From Dyella acidisoli (GTDB lineage Bacteria > Pseudomonadota > Gammaproteobacteria > Xanthomonadales > Rhodanobacteraceae), in contig NZ_BSOB01000050.1 in assembly GCF_030160295.1 (NCBI RefSeq), forward strand, positions 1 through 64,000: a DNA stretch of 64,000 nt. Reading direction: 5' to 3'. Below, piece after piece: positions 12,001 through 16,739 of the stretch. Numbering within the stretch: the first letter of the stretch is position 1; every line of letters starts with the position of its first letter. The notes beneath the pieces were generated by a model. The model ran no database searches. It was given only the letters and a program-made list of their open reading frames with translations, and was not told where the DNA came from. Both the position numbers and the translations under genes were made by a program.

Positions 12001-12596
12001 GCGGATTGGAGCAGGGTGTCAATCCATTTTCCGGGACTTCTATAATGGGGGTGGATGCCTGGAATGAGCGGTTCAACTCGGCAGCAACTGCTATAACCAG
12101 TGGGGTAGGATTGCTGGAAGGCGGCATTGAGGGTGCATTTAGTAGTCTAAAGAGTTTGTTTACGGACTCAGTCGGTGCTGTTCCAGACACAGGAATCTAT
12201 GGTGCGAGAGGGCCGGTTAGCGGTCGGCCCTTTGATCCTACTCAGGCAGGAGGCCCAATAGAGAATCTCAGCACTGACGGCGTACAGATAACTAACGATG
12301 GTGTAGACACTGTTGTCCAGCATCTCTCTCGATTTGGTCAAGATGATGCGAATGACTTTATGATCGACCGCCTAAGTCAGATCGCAAATGGAAATTTAGA
12401 TCCTACGCAAGTAGATCTAAATTTCTATACTCATGAAATCAGGGAGTTTCAGAGATATTCGAACCTTGGCTGGGAGTCAGGGCAACCTTCAAATCCTGAT
12501 GAGGCTTACGAACTGTGGAACAATGCTCATACGGCGACTCTCGAAGATTACGGACTTCGAGATGGACAGCTCTATCACCCGGATGCACCTAAATGA
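1..12596 (+). CDS. Giant YD-repeat (RHS/WapA-like) polymorphic toxin, 5' partial
   Basis: The frame is open from the left edge, so the N-terminus is missing and about 4197 residues are visible. Counting from the first GTG at 15: YD repeats of the type YDADGR/YNALGQ fill residues 1-2520, interrupted by a ~70-residue super-repeat. Putative-Ig (He_PIG-like) modules of the form PSGxSFNASTRTFSGTP follow at about 2529-2900. YD repeats resume at about 3054-3395. A LysM domain starting NYTVEAGDTLAV lies at about 3403-3453. Gln/Ala-rich coiled coils follow at about 3490-3572 and 3716-3790, joined by Ser/Gly-rich linkers. A distinct C-terminal domain begins near residue 4058. By family knowledge, YD proteins form a shell enclosing a C-terminal toxin delivered to neighbouring cells. 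The canonical RHS core (DPxG end with GLxYNxRYYDP) is not seen. G+C falls from about 68% (2581-2640) to about 42% (12301-12420). The next gene overlaps the stop by 4 nt. Confidence 0.93.
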   Translation, partial: NGNGVLTNGTVITTTTYDVQGRLLQTSTETGANRTTLQTTTYAYDGLGRLLSTTDPLSNVTSYVYTDSANTLAITQANGLTTTQVRTSAGQLLNRTQSASGQTSRITSYLYNADGQAIAVIDPAGNVTYTFYDADGRVTGTIDGDGNVTAYSYDADGQVLQTTQYATPINPSAWLSSGALTSSYPTSLPVPTSTVNDRTTTSIYNAAGQVVATIDPANNVTVITYDGTGQAVATTRYATPLTSTQRSSLGTPPALVNLKPYLSANANNRATLTIYDADGRAAATIDAQGYVTVTTYNDAGEAIRQTAYATALTSTALSSLGDTPNLAAVQNAIVTSTQDQTTRTYDDGDGRVVATIDADGYLTTTSYDTTTNTTTTTRYATALTSSQLSALTGSESVATLVGLLGTNTASEQSHVTTNADGQVASRTAVDGTVTTYTYNSVGQVLSSTVTPASGQGAARTTSATYDAFGETVTATDAATATTTYVYNALGQHIEATDALGNSTWTYYDANGKLLYTIEGQPSGATRNALGNVSAYQYNAFGEVTSTTTYAGQLTLTTTGTSSGATLNIATATTAQVTAALATPLAAPSGDANAVTLTTYTLDGQVATVTDGNGYQTARSYDAFGDVTQVQQQLSQPGSALTASNSTITTYTYDQRGEQLSETDGVGSSVARTASQTYDAFGRVTSRTDGNGHTISYTYDALGRQITTSLTVQGTARTTQTTYDAFGQVLTETDALGNTTTYSYSVATHTATVTTPGGITTTTVKDALGDTVSVTDGGGNTTTYTYDADGRLLTTTDALGNVSHRQYDADGALIQTTDAAGHVVTTTYNASGKVLTQTVDPSGLNLVTTYAYDGQGRQLSITDPTGAVTTYSYDADGQVLTKVVNAGTGQLNLTTTYSYDGDGKTLTVTQGAGTSAATTTQYVYDNLERLSQTIVNPGTGQLNLTTTYTYDANDNLITQTDANGNVTRYVYDEASEQVFTIDPTGAVTQNTYDTDGHLTATRTITTVLTASQLSALGTTPTIAAVTADLTTSNYDRYTQSVYNADGQVVYRINGIGLNPTQYTYNAAGQVTQTRQYVTALSTSSLSPTATPATVASYLTTSANDLVTTTAYNADGQAVYSIDGAGDVTQTLYDAAGRVTTTIAYATPLTSTQLATLGSTPTLAQVSALITPSANDRASITSYDTAGRVLFTVNAAGAVTQTTYDADGRVTSTHAYATALTSAQLATLGHTPTLAQIAAVLTTTANDAITYTVYDGAGEARYTIDPLGYVSETRYDATGRVIETLAYANAISTTTETSALQAGAAYSWLSGQVGGTTGSNPDSSAEATLMLYDAAGRHAFTVQQNGTVGQVTAYAYDANGNVTSQTVYGNTLTLSTGSSLSAQLTTAGVTTAVASFTTKETTRTVYDADNRALYTIDALNNVTQLSYDGVGRVIETQQYATAITLPGTITASTIAAAVTAAGTTGVRFSTTSYTSRGQVISTADALGTNASYGYNALGQKISYTNRDGAVWTYTYDSAGRLIQTQSPQVTVGGYGNSNPLTNQSLYTTNTYDAFGDLIDVSQGYGASASAISTISTTSYTYDAMGRRIQTTDALNHTTTTTYNALGQAVVAKDANGNLTYTVYDADGRVLDRIDGNGYLTATTYDAYGNVLSTTQYATALNTSAITGWSAGQPLSAAQVQQGLVTSSNDRTTTTTYNQLNQKTQVVLSSIAYDLSMGVLGGNVATGSPTTTYTYDAYGNVTSSSQLVQGALTSGSTTTPAVWATTYTYYDALNRAVMVVTPTGAYTSPQGYVTTTAYNAFGQVTSSTQYAQAISTGSITTTTPPGLPAAATQASGADRTTTTTYDAIGRVSTELDTGGYYTTSGSTTSYTTANVSNAYTYNGENQVLTQTHNGAVTTTTYDALGRVLTVTAPARSVLVGNWQSILESTPTDDLTTAALYTSVSPVTTYVYDALGHAVSTTVAGGGLTQQSYASYNALGQLTQSTDANATSRTFTYDANGNVLTQSYTLTGSTTVTTTNTYDANNQLLSTAVQRSGVSPYDSSTQQKYNAFGEVIAKGDNNGFEATYTYNAAGQQSSAPDSHGALHTYGYDLVGNLVVDRSTVTGGASAVWTHNTYNLSDQVVSQITPATNAAAGENSASVSLSYDRWGNVTAKTDANGNTTTSQYDSQNHLIEQTGANVLVVSASGVYTWTNPIETWAYNVNGELQQQTDANGNATIYSYDAVGNQTVVVDGTGAYTYTSYDALGRAVATQTPPAQTATGTAANISFTAYNNLNQVTDQGYLQFNGQSTPRTPVLQNHYVLDANGDRLVTYDGIGSGYWQKGDTANAAKYTTTYTYDSQHRVLTSTTPLNETTTYVYDVNGNLIHQTDADGYTQSWTYNYFKQVQTHTDESGATYTYTYDANSGLLTKETSNWSPTGPSSSITSTLTFGYEANGGLASLTEAVTSGSSTVTSTYGYSYDANSNEILSTVSTQDGGGNAVSGQTVLTYDSHNRLREATYENSAGNTATMRNVYVYDADGNRRAVFTRSAYGATATPIPLTAGGPTLGTALTAQSVAPGGTSLNYSVVGSFSDSLGMGLTYTASGMPSWLSFNGSTGTFTGAPPVPTAASSYTVTVTAMDALGNSVSGSFTVTVPAVQPVLSSAPTNQTLQPGQALSYQAPAATDANGYAITYSASGLPSGVSFNASTRTFSGTPPAAGNTYTVSYTATPSGGPATTATFTITVSNVAPTFTGSIGTQTVTPGSAWSYQAPTATDANGYGVTYSASGVPSGMTFNASTRTFSGTLNTGGTYTVTYIATATTGGQSASQTFNITVPSPTPVFSSQPANQAATATAGGWSYQAPAASDPAGLSVSYSASGMPSGISFNASTRTFSGTPSAAGTSTITYTATAGNGAVASTTFTLTVNPAPPPVYNGSGDIQLSWGGGGTYTWTVPSTMFTNPMGRSLTYTLSGGVPPYTAMSSAGVLTYNRSNPYAVRAPTSVLPQSAPGGNTYYYPTLTVTDPVDGQSVSVTMSILIAGTVNPAITAAPTTTTTTSNRTAAVMTPAATPASTPAPSPAPNMVANWYTYDADSRVLVTNGSLQNGQIVITSGLNSGENAYDAAGDLAMYTTVNSSNQTTSQKYIYDQLGEKKLIETQTSSGSSFANYQTQTFDADGRLISTITYQLPGSIEAGTYSGSTVSFSDAGWIKSDVIYTYNTDGELIDQSEYDEDGAQDLINQYHTAAAIQSSTYATQDQSVPSSLPSMGSATDGALYLSTDDNYQAFSSGYGYDADGNLLGYRVITGSQPTVVNGSPTAGTTNYQNSYLLQNAALLSKTVQTGSAGNLTNTNTYNDLGVLAQTSGTVNGTSQTNVMAYTADGQVLQKTNTPSGSASNTAVFLYAGQQGLGSVNTDGAINVLATTGGYTNGSLGTQNYTVEAGDTLAVMAWKIYGDSNYAYILAEANGLQVDSPLPVGMVLHIPQVTTTANASSTFQPYAQNGIVNGGATACETTAQIVTASIQSVLNQQSALAQTVAQIEQQQQAAATAQQQAEALQKKLLEDAQAVANAKDQADAADGQAAQALRQAKQVQLQAGEVAQQAELSSASPKPESAQDDLWAREMAGWGQPSKATEAASEVAISAWSHRPSIGVGTAEEARAEGNMSDAAPPPDGLQGEDSDGMALVNDPGGGSTVVIPGYSLATAGAGVGDSGSSGSTSDGSASWWNGDNLGGLLGSNNNLGSWVDASTQQQLGDLSTAYQSDNAQYTSLSAQYSADQSQVDDLSAQYTSDQGQYQSASDTALQLQGQVSASQVQLSQQQSSGDNLPSISSSDYSVSPNVTIQAGALSDVSLTSLSDTSVLTATSEMGSVPSSAGDNDSLEWRAPGYDGTDTTSTAGAKTLGTVTVNSSDAATAETGSDPSSDSSQNGGAGDSGSNAALARPWMLNAYLGSLLNPFSGLQSSTQINESTIGPVPQTLLNNIYNYTQDTASELQPYAPGSAMMYRMGGSVLNGMGNVWASWSALWNKDANGGLEQGVNPFSGTSIMGVDAWNERFNSAATAITSGVGLLEGGIEGAFSSLKSLFTDSVGAVPDTGIYGARGPVSGRPFDPTQAGGPIENLSTDGVQITNDGVDTVVQHLSRFGQDDANDFMIDRLSQIANGNLDPTQVDLNFYTHEIREFQRYSNLGWESGQPSNPDEAYELWNNAHTATLEDYGLRDGQLYHPDAPK
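700..5080 (+). repeat. ~70-residue super-repeat inside the YD array
   Basis: About eleven to thirteen units share the order YATALTSxQLxxLGxTPT, a short Ala/Val/Leu-rich stretch, ND-R-TxTxYDADGR, TIDxxGxVTxTxYD and DGRVxxT. Clear copies begin near 711, 918, 1138, 3007, 3226, 3427, 3646, 3852, 4090, 4312 and 4963. Each unit is two ordinary YD repeats plus a ~28-residue insert that reads as a small amphipathic helix pair. Units are diverged at the DNA level, so this is an old internal duplication rather than a recent tandem expansion. Confidence 0.75.
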
Positions 12597-12832
12597 ACGA
12601 AGAAATTAAAAAATCTGTCTTGAAGTTGCTTTCAAGCAAAGACAAGAACTGGACTTGGTACAGTCTGGATAGGGCGCTGTCGAGCACAGGTATGGGTGGC
12701 CGTGAGAACATAGCTCGGCTTGCTTCAGAGCTAGCCGGGCAAGGCTTGGTTGAGATAGTGGAGGGCGAGACTGAGTCTATGCCCGTCTATATATTGACTG
12801 CGAAAGGCAGGGCGCTAGTAAGCCACCTGTGA
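12593..12832 (+). CDS. Small winged-helix-like protein, candidate immunity protein
   Basis: The 79-residue protein begins inside the stop codon of the giant YD gene (ATGA overlap), so it is probably made by translational coupling. The sequence has a helix-rich first half (EEIKKSVLKLL; SLDRALSSTG; ENIARLASELAGQGLVEIVE) and ends in YILTAKGRALVSHL. This reads like a small winged-helix fold, the ending being a pattern common in winged-helix DNA-binding domains. No family was recognised. Its place directly behind a polymorphic toxin and its low G+C match an immunity gene acquired with the toxin tip. A transcriptional autoregulator is the main alternative. A terminator follows 19 nt after the stop. 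Confidence 0.6.
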   Translation: MNEEIKKSVLKLLSSKDKNWTWYSLDRALSSTGMGGRENIARLASELAGQGLVEIVEGETESMPVYILTAKGRALVSHL

Positions 12833-12850
12833 AGCAGTAATGTTCTGCGA

Positions 12851-12880
12851 AAAGGCCCCTTTTGAAGGGGCCTTTTTTGT
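12851..12880 (+). terminator. Rho-independent terminator after the toxin/immunity pair
   Basis: An AAAGGCCCC / GGGGCCTTTTTT hairpin with a TTTTGAA loop is followed by a T-run. It ends the toxin-immunity transcript before the next gene. Confidence 0.85.
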
Positions 12881-12924
12881 TCCCATCGAGTAGCCTGATC
12901 GCTTTTGTAGTTGAGGAGCAGTAC

Positions 12925-14370
12925 ATGGAAAGACGAAAATTTCTTGAAGCCTTCCCACTTGCAGTTGGCGGGGCGATGGCTTTGGGTAGTGGGGACTCAT
13001 GCGCCCAGGGGATTTCGGGCGATACGGTCTGGCTGGCCAATATTGCAGCACTTCGACTAGCTACCTCTACTACGCTTCCAGACACCTTCTGCCAGTTGCT
13101 TGGTTACAGCACAAACGGGGACGGTGGTCAGGGGCTTTTCGTCGTTGGTGCGAATGCAGCGGATAACAATGGCACGATCATCAATGATGCTTCAGGCCGA
13201 AGTTGGTATCGAGCAGGTTACGGTAACTGGCGATCGGTCAAATGGTTCGGCGCAACAGGTAACGGTACTACCGACGACACTGTCGCTATTCAAAATGCAA
13301 TCAATGTCGGTGCCGGCACTGTTTACTTTCCTGCGGGCCACTATGTGACCAGCGCCACATTGGTCGTTAGCACCACAGGCACACAGATTGTTGGGGAATC
13401 TAAGGGGGCTGCACAAATTTCACCTACTGCAAGCGTCGACGTTTTTCACTTCAGCAATGTTGGGCTGTGTGGCTTCGCAAGCATGAGTGTCAGTTTTGCC
13501 GGCGCGCCAACGGCCGGTGCGGTGTTGAATGTGGATACATGTGGATTCTTTCGTTGTGAGGATTTCTATTTTTACAACTGTTACTACGGCGTCTATGTGA
13601 ATGGTGTAAATGCACCTTGTTATATACAAACGTTCGACATTGATACCGTCAGTCACATTGGAATTTATTGGAATCAGCCAACGCCCGGTACGAGCAACGG
13701 TGGCTTGATCTTCATCGAAAGCGGCACCATCAGCTGCCCTTCTTCCAACGCTGCAACCGGTATTGCCCTGTTTGGTGGCGATACGTGTCGCATGACAAAC
13801 GTCGATATCCTGCGTCTTGGGACTGGCGTCAACATCAGTCCACCGTCGGGCAATGTTGTCCAATGGGTTTTTGGCGAAAGCGTCGCTGCGGATACCTGTT
13901 ACTCCAACGGATGGGTGATCAATCCTTCCTCTGGAGGAATCGCTCAAGGTATTCAGCTGGTGAATTGTTGGGGTTCAAGCTGTGCTGCTACGGGCTTCGA
14001 GGTGCGAGGCGGTTACAACATCCAATTCACGGCCTGTCGTGCGTTCAATAACGCGTTAGCAGGGTGGCAGTTTGTTGGGAGTGTGGCCCATTTTTCGATG
14101 GATGCATGCGTTGCTTCTGGCAATGGAACAACGAGCGCGAATGTGCCGGGCATTTACGTCGGTCCGGGCATTGGTAATTTCTCCATCCGAAATTGCACCG
14201 CTGCGCAAGTACAAGGTTTTGGCAATACGCAAAACTTCGGCATCATCGTGGATTCTGGTACGGGCGGTAATTACATGATTGTCAATAACTACACCCACGG
14301 GAACGTTGTCTCTGGGGTTAGTGACTATGGCACTGGACCAAATAGGTTGGTTGGCAGCAATTTGACCTAG
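12925..14370 (+). CDS. Secreted right-handed beta-helix (pectate-lyase-like) protein
   Basis: Start chosen at 12925 because GAGGAG lies 6 nt upstream (12913-12918) and the protein then begins with a twin-arginine-like signal (ERRKFLEAF, then an Ala/Gly-rich stretch), giving 481 aa. Residues ~85-160 hold the Pectate_lyase_3-type entry KWFGATGNGTTDDTVAIQNA, then GTVYFPAGHYVTS. The rest is a Cys- and Asn-rich beta-helix with repeated short turns. Such folds occur in polysaccharide lyases, epimerases and phage tail spikes, and the substrate cannot be told. It is markedly A+T-rich (about 37% G+C at 13561-13620), unlike the housekeeping genes that follow, which suggests horizontal acquisition. It is preceded and followed by terminators and so is probably transcribed alone. 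Confidence 0.8.
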   Translation: MERRKFLEAFPLAVGGAMALGSGDSCAQGISGDTVWLANIAALRLATSTTLPDTFCQLLGYSTNGDGGQGLFVVGANAADNNGTIINDASGRSWYRAGYGNWRSVKWFGATGNGTTDDTVAIQNAINVGAGTVYFPAGHYVTSATLVVSTTGTQIVGESKGAAQISPTASVDVFHFSNVGLCGFASMSVSFAGAPTAGAVLNVDTCGFFRCEDFYFYNCYYGVYVNGVNAPCYIQTFDIDTVSHIGIYWNQPTPGTSNGGLIFIESGTISCPSSNAATGIALFGGDTCRMTNVDILRLGTGVNISPPSGNVVQWVFGESVAADTCYSNGWVINPSSGGIAQGIQLVNCWGSSCAATGFEVRGGYNIQFTACRAFNNALAGWQFVGSVAHFSMDACVASGNGTTSANVPGIYVGPGIGNFSIRNCTAAQVQGFGNTQNFGIIVDSGTGGNYMIVNNYTHGNVVSGVSDYGTGPNRLVGSNLT

Positions 14371-14430
14371 CAAAGGATTAAGACGGGAACATCATTTTCG
14401 CGGAAGCGATTTGCTCTCGGTGAGAAGCGA

Positions 14431-14461
14431 AAATGGATCCCCGCTTTCGCGGGGATGACGA
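14431..14461. repeat. Single REP-like palindrome (family A)
   Basis: ATGGATCCCCGCTTTCGCGGGGATGACG is a single copy of the CGAAAGCG-centred palindrome that appears as inverted pairs at 16251-16332 and 24880-24960. It lies between the beta-helix gene and tRNA-Pro. Confidence 0.7.
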
Positions 14462-14524
14462 CGCGGTGGGTTAGGCGTCTCGTCAAGCTTGGGGCCGGGA
14501 GAAAAAGGCCTGTTCAAATTGCAT

Positions 14525-14557
14525 GAAAAAAGCCGGCTGCTAGGCCGGCTTTTTTAA
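14525..14557 (-). terminator. Bidirectional terminator between beta-helix gene and tRNA-Pro
   Basis: AAAAAAGCCGGC-TGCTAG-GCCGGCTTTTTT is a strong hairpin with A- and T-runs on both sides. It lies 8 nt past the tRNA 3' end on the minus strand and could also stop readthrough on the plus strand. Confidence 0.85.
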
Positions 14558-14564
14558 GAAACAT

Positions 14565-14641
14565 TGGTCGGGGTGACATGATTCGAACATGCGACTTCTA
14601 CGTCCCGAACGTAGCGCTCTACCAGGCTGAGCTACACCCCG
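14565..14641 (-). tRNA. tRNA-Pro (anticodon CGG)
   Basis: Read on the minus strand, the acceptor arms CGGGGTG and CACCCCG pair over 7 bp, followed by A and an encoded CCA. The D-arm reads AGCTCAGCCTGGTAGAGC. The anticodon stem CTACG/CGTAG closes the loop TTCGGGA, giving anticodon CGG. The T-arm contains GTTCGAATC. The length is 77 nt including CCA. The 3' end points toward the A+T-rich beta-helix and toxin region, the usual polarity for islands inserted at tRNA genes. Confidence 0.95.
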
Positions 14642-14653
14642 TGGGAGCCGCGT

Positions 14654-14682
14654 ATCTTAACGGGGACGGGTGAGGTTGGCAA
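14654..14682 (-). promoter_or_regulatory. Sigma-70 promoter for tRNA-Pro
   Basis: On the minus strand TTGCCA (14682-14677) and TAAGAT (14659-14654) are separated by exactly 17 bp. The -10 box ends 12 nt before the mature tRNA 5' end. Confidence 0.6.
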
Positions 14683-14803
14683 CAGGCGAGAGCCTGCTCC
14701 TGGGGTGGAATTCCTGCCAGTGGCGGGGAAGGGAGACGGTTGCATCTGTTACGCTATTGGGCTGCTGTTCCGCAGCGCTTCCACCCCCAAAGCAGAGGAT
14801 TCC

Positions 14804-16219
14804 ATGGCGCTTACCCAGGCCCGCACCATGCCCGGCGTGCTCGAGCTTTTGCCGCTCGACCAGATTGCTTTCCAGCGCATGCTCGACGTGATCCGTCGCA
14901 ACTACGAGCGCTTTGGCTTCCTGCCGGTGGAGACGCCGGTGATCGAGTATTCGGATGTGCTGCTGACCAAGACCGGCGGGGAGACGGAGCGGCAGGTGTA
15001 TTTTGTACAGTCCACCGGCACGTTAAATGCCCTGGGTAAATGGGTTGAGGAACATGAACGTTCTGAAGCAACCGACAAAGTACCCGAGCTGGCGCTCCGC
15101 TTCGATTTGACTGTCCCGCTTGCCCGCTACGTGGCAGAGCACGAGCACGACCTCAGTTTTCCTTTCCGCCGCTATCAGATGCAGCGTGTTTACCGCGGCG
15201 AGCGTGCGCAGCGCGGGCGCTTCCGCGAGTTCTACCAGTGCGATATCGACGTGATTGGCAAGGATAGCTTGTCGATCCGTTACGACGCCGAAGTGCCGGC
15301 GGTGATCTATAGCGTGTTCCGCGAGCTGAACATTGGCGCGTTCACTATCCAGCTCAATAACCGCAAGCTGATGCGCGGTTATTTCGAGAGCCTGGGCGTG
15401 ACTGATCCGGAGCAGCAGACGCTGGTGCTGCGCGAGGTGGATAAGCTGGATAAACGCGGCGCTGATTACGTGCGTGAAACGCTGACTGGTGCGGCGTTCG
15501 GCATGAGTGCCGAGGCGGCGCAGAAGGTGCTGGATTTCGTGCAGGTGCGTTCCACGTCGTTGCAGGATGCGTTTGCGAAGCTTGATGCGTTGGGTCCTGG
15601 TCCTGAAGTGATGGAGCAAGGGCGCTCCGAACTGAAAGAAGTGCTTGGCTTGATTCGCGATTTCGGTGTGCCGGAAACGCATTACGCGTTGAATCTGTCG
15701 ATCGCGCGTGGCCTGGACTACTACACCGGTACGGTCTACGAGACCACGCTCAACGATCACCCGCAGATCGGCTCGATCTGTTCGGGCGGCCGTTACGAGA
15801 ATCTGGCGGGGCAGTACACCAAGTCGCATTTGCCGGGCGTGGGTATTTCCATCGGCTTGACGCGTCTTTACTGGCAGTTGCGCGATGCGGGTTTGATCAG
15901 CACAGCGCACAGCACGGTGGATGTGCTGGTCACGCAGATGGATGCTGCGCAATTGCCGGCGTATCTGGCGGTGGCGAGCGAGCTGCGTGCGGCCGGCATT
16001 GCCACGGAAGTGGTGCTGGAGGGTGGCAAGCTCGGCAAGCAGTTCAAGTATGCCGATCGCGCGGGTATTCGCTTTGTGCTCGTGCTGGGTGAGGACGAGC
16101 TGGCGAAAGGTGTGGTGACGGTGAAGGATTTGCGTCGCGAGGATCAGTTCGAGGTGGCGCGCACGGAGCTCGTGAAAACGCTGCGGGTGGAGTTGGAGCA
16201 GGCAGCGGTGATGGGGTGA
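14804..16219 (+). CDS. hisS: Histidyl-tRNA synthetase
   Basis: Class II aminoacyl-tRNA synthetase that charges tRNA-His, 471 aa from the ATG at 14804, which has AGAGGA 4 nt upstream. An in-frame ATG at 14705 would add 33 residues with no RBS or homology and is not preferred. Visible motifs are [13 protein letters not shown] and [13 protein letters not shown] (motif 2 region), the histidine-specific [12 protein letters not shown] at about residue 302, and [11 protein letters not shown] (motif 3) near residue 346. A C-terminal anticodon-binding domain starts near residue 370. It is somewhat longer than the ~424-aa E. coli enzyme. The downstream HisG is the long form that needs no HisZ, so this is the real synthetase rather than a HisZ paralogue. 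Confidence 0.95.
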   Translation: MALTQARTMPGVLELLPLDQIAFQRMLDVIRRNYERFGFLPVETPVIEYSDVLLTKTGGETERQVYFVQSTGTLNALGKWVEEHERSEATDKVPELALRFDLTVPLARYVAEHEHDLSFPFRRYQMQRVYRGERAQRGRFREFYQCDIDVIGKDSLSIRYDAEVPAVIYSVFRELNIGAFTIQLNNRKLMRGYFESLGVTDPEQQTLVLREVDKLDKRGADYVRETLTGAAFGMSAEAAQKVLDFVQVRSTSLQDAFAKLDALGPGPEVMEQGRSELKEVLGLIRDFGVPETHYALNLSIARGLDYYTGTVYETTLNDHPQIGSICSGGRYENLAGQYTKSHLPGVGISIGLTRLYWQLRDAGLISTAHSTVDVLVTQMDAAQLPAYLAVASELRAAGIATEVVLEGGKLGKQFKYADRAGIRFVLVLGEDELAKGVVTVKDLRREDQFEVARTELVKTLRVELEQAAVMG

Positions 16220-16250
16220 GGTTGTTGCCTTGCGCCTCAAGCTTCCACTG

Positions 16251-16332
16251 CCGTCATTCCCGCGAAAGCGGGAATCCATCTTGCCCTTTGTCGCATCCTT
16301 AAAATGGATTCCCGCTTTCGCGGGAATGACGG
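16251..16332. repeat. Inverted pair of REP-like palindromes (family A)
   Basis: CGTCATTCCCGCGAAAGCGG plus GAATCCA at 16252-16278 is answered by its inverse ATGGATTCCCGCTTTCGCGG plus GAATGACGG ending at 16332, separated by ~25 nt. The whole could fold as one long hairpin. It lies between hisS and the GIY-YIG gene. Confidence 0.85.
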
Positions 16333-16395
16333 CTCTGAGGGCGAATGAGGTTGCTGCTGCGTGTTGTAGGTCATGGATGAAGAAGAGATGCATGG

Positions 16396-16692
16396 ATGGC
16401 TTCAAAGCAACCCGCCGTTTACATCATGGCTAGTGGTGAGCGCGGCACCCTGTACGTCGGTGTGACGGGAAATCTTAGGTTTCGTGTATGGCAACACCGC
16501 GAGGGTTTGGGTGGTGGTTTTACCAAGCGGTACGACGTGAAGCGTCTCGTCTGGTTCGAACATCACGCAAACTTCCCCTCCGCTATCACTCGCGAAAAAC
16601 AACTAAAGAAATGGACTCGCGCATGGAAGCTTCAACTGATCGAGACCGCCAACCCCACATGGCGTGATCTCTGGGAAAATCTGCAGGATTGA
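16396..16692 (+). CDS. GIY-YIG domain protein
   Basis: Small 98-aa protein made up of a single GIY-YIG nuclease domain. The two signature strands read VYIMAS and LYVGVT, followed by the conserved Arg helix (NLRFRVWQHR) and a K-Y-V-K strand (RYDVKRLVWFE). EKQLKKW and NPTW-DLW near the end are typical of the UPF0213-like subfamily. Members are poorly characterised, and the fold predicts Mg-dependent DNA cleavage. It lies beside REP-like repeats, a recurrent context for this family in Xanthomonadales. Whether it acts on repeats or in repair is unknown. Confidence 0.85.
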   Translation: MASKQPAVYIMASGERGTLYVGVTGNLRFRVWQHREGLGGGFTKRYDVKRLVWFEHHANFPSAITREKQLKKWTRAWKLQLIETANPTWRDLWENLQD

Positions 16693-16739
16693 ATCGTGGT
16701 TTTCCGCTTACGCGGTCATGACAACACGTTGGAGCCTTT

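Noticed and set aside
12815-13085. Minus-strand frames across the toxin terminator
   Set aside because: They cross a strong terminator and the ribosome site of the beta-helix gene and match nothing.
14705-14803. 33-residue N-terminal extension of hisS
   Set aside because: No ribosome site or similarity to synthetases, whereas ATG 14804 has AGAGGA just upstream.
15023-16405. 460-aa minus-strand frame opposite hisS
   Set aside because: Antisense shadow that also reads through a REP repeat; hisS is certain.
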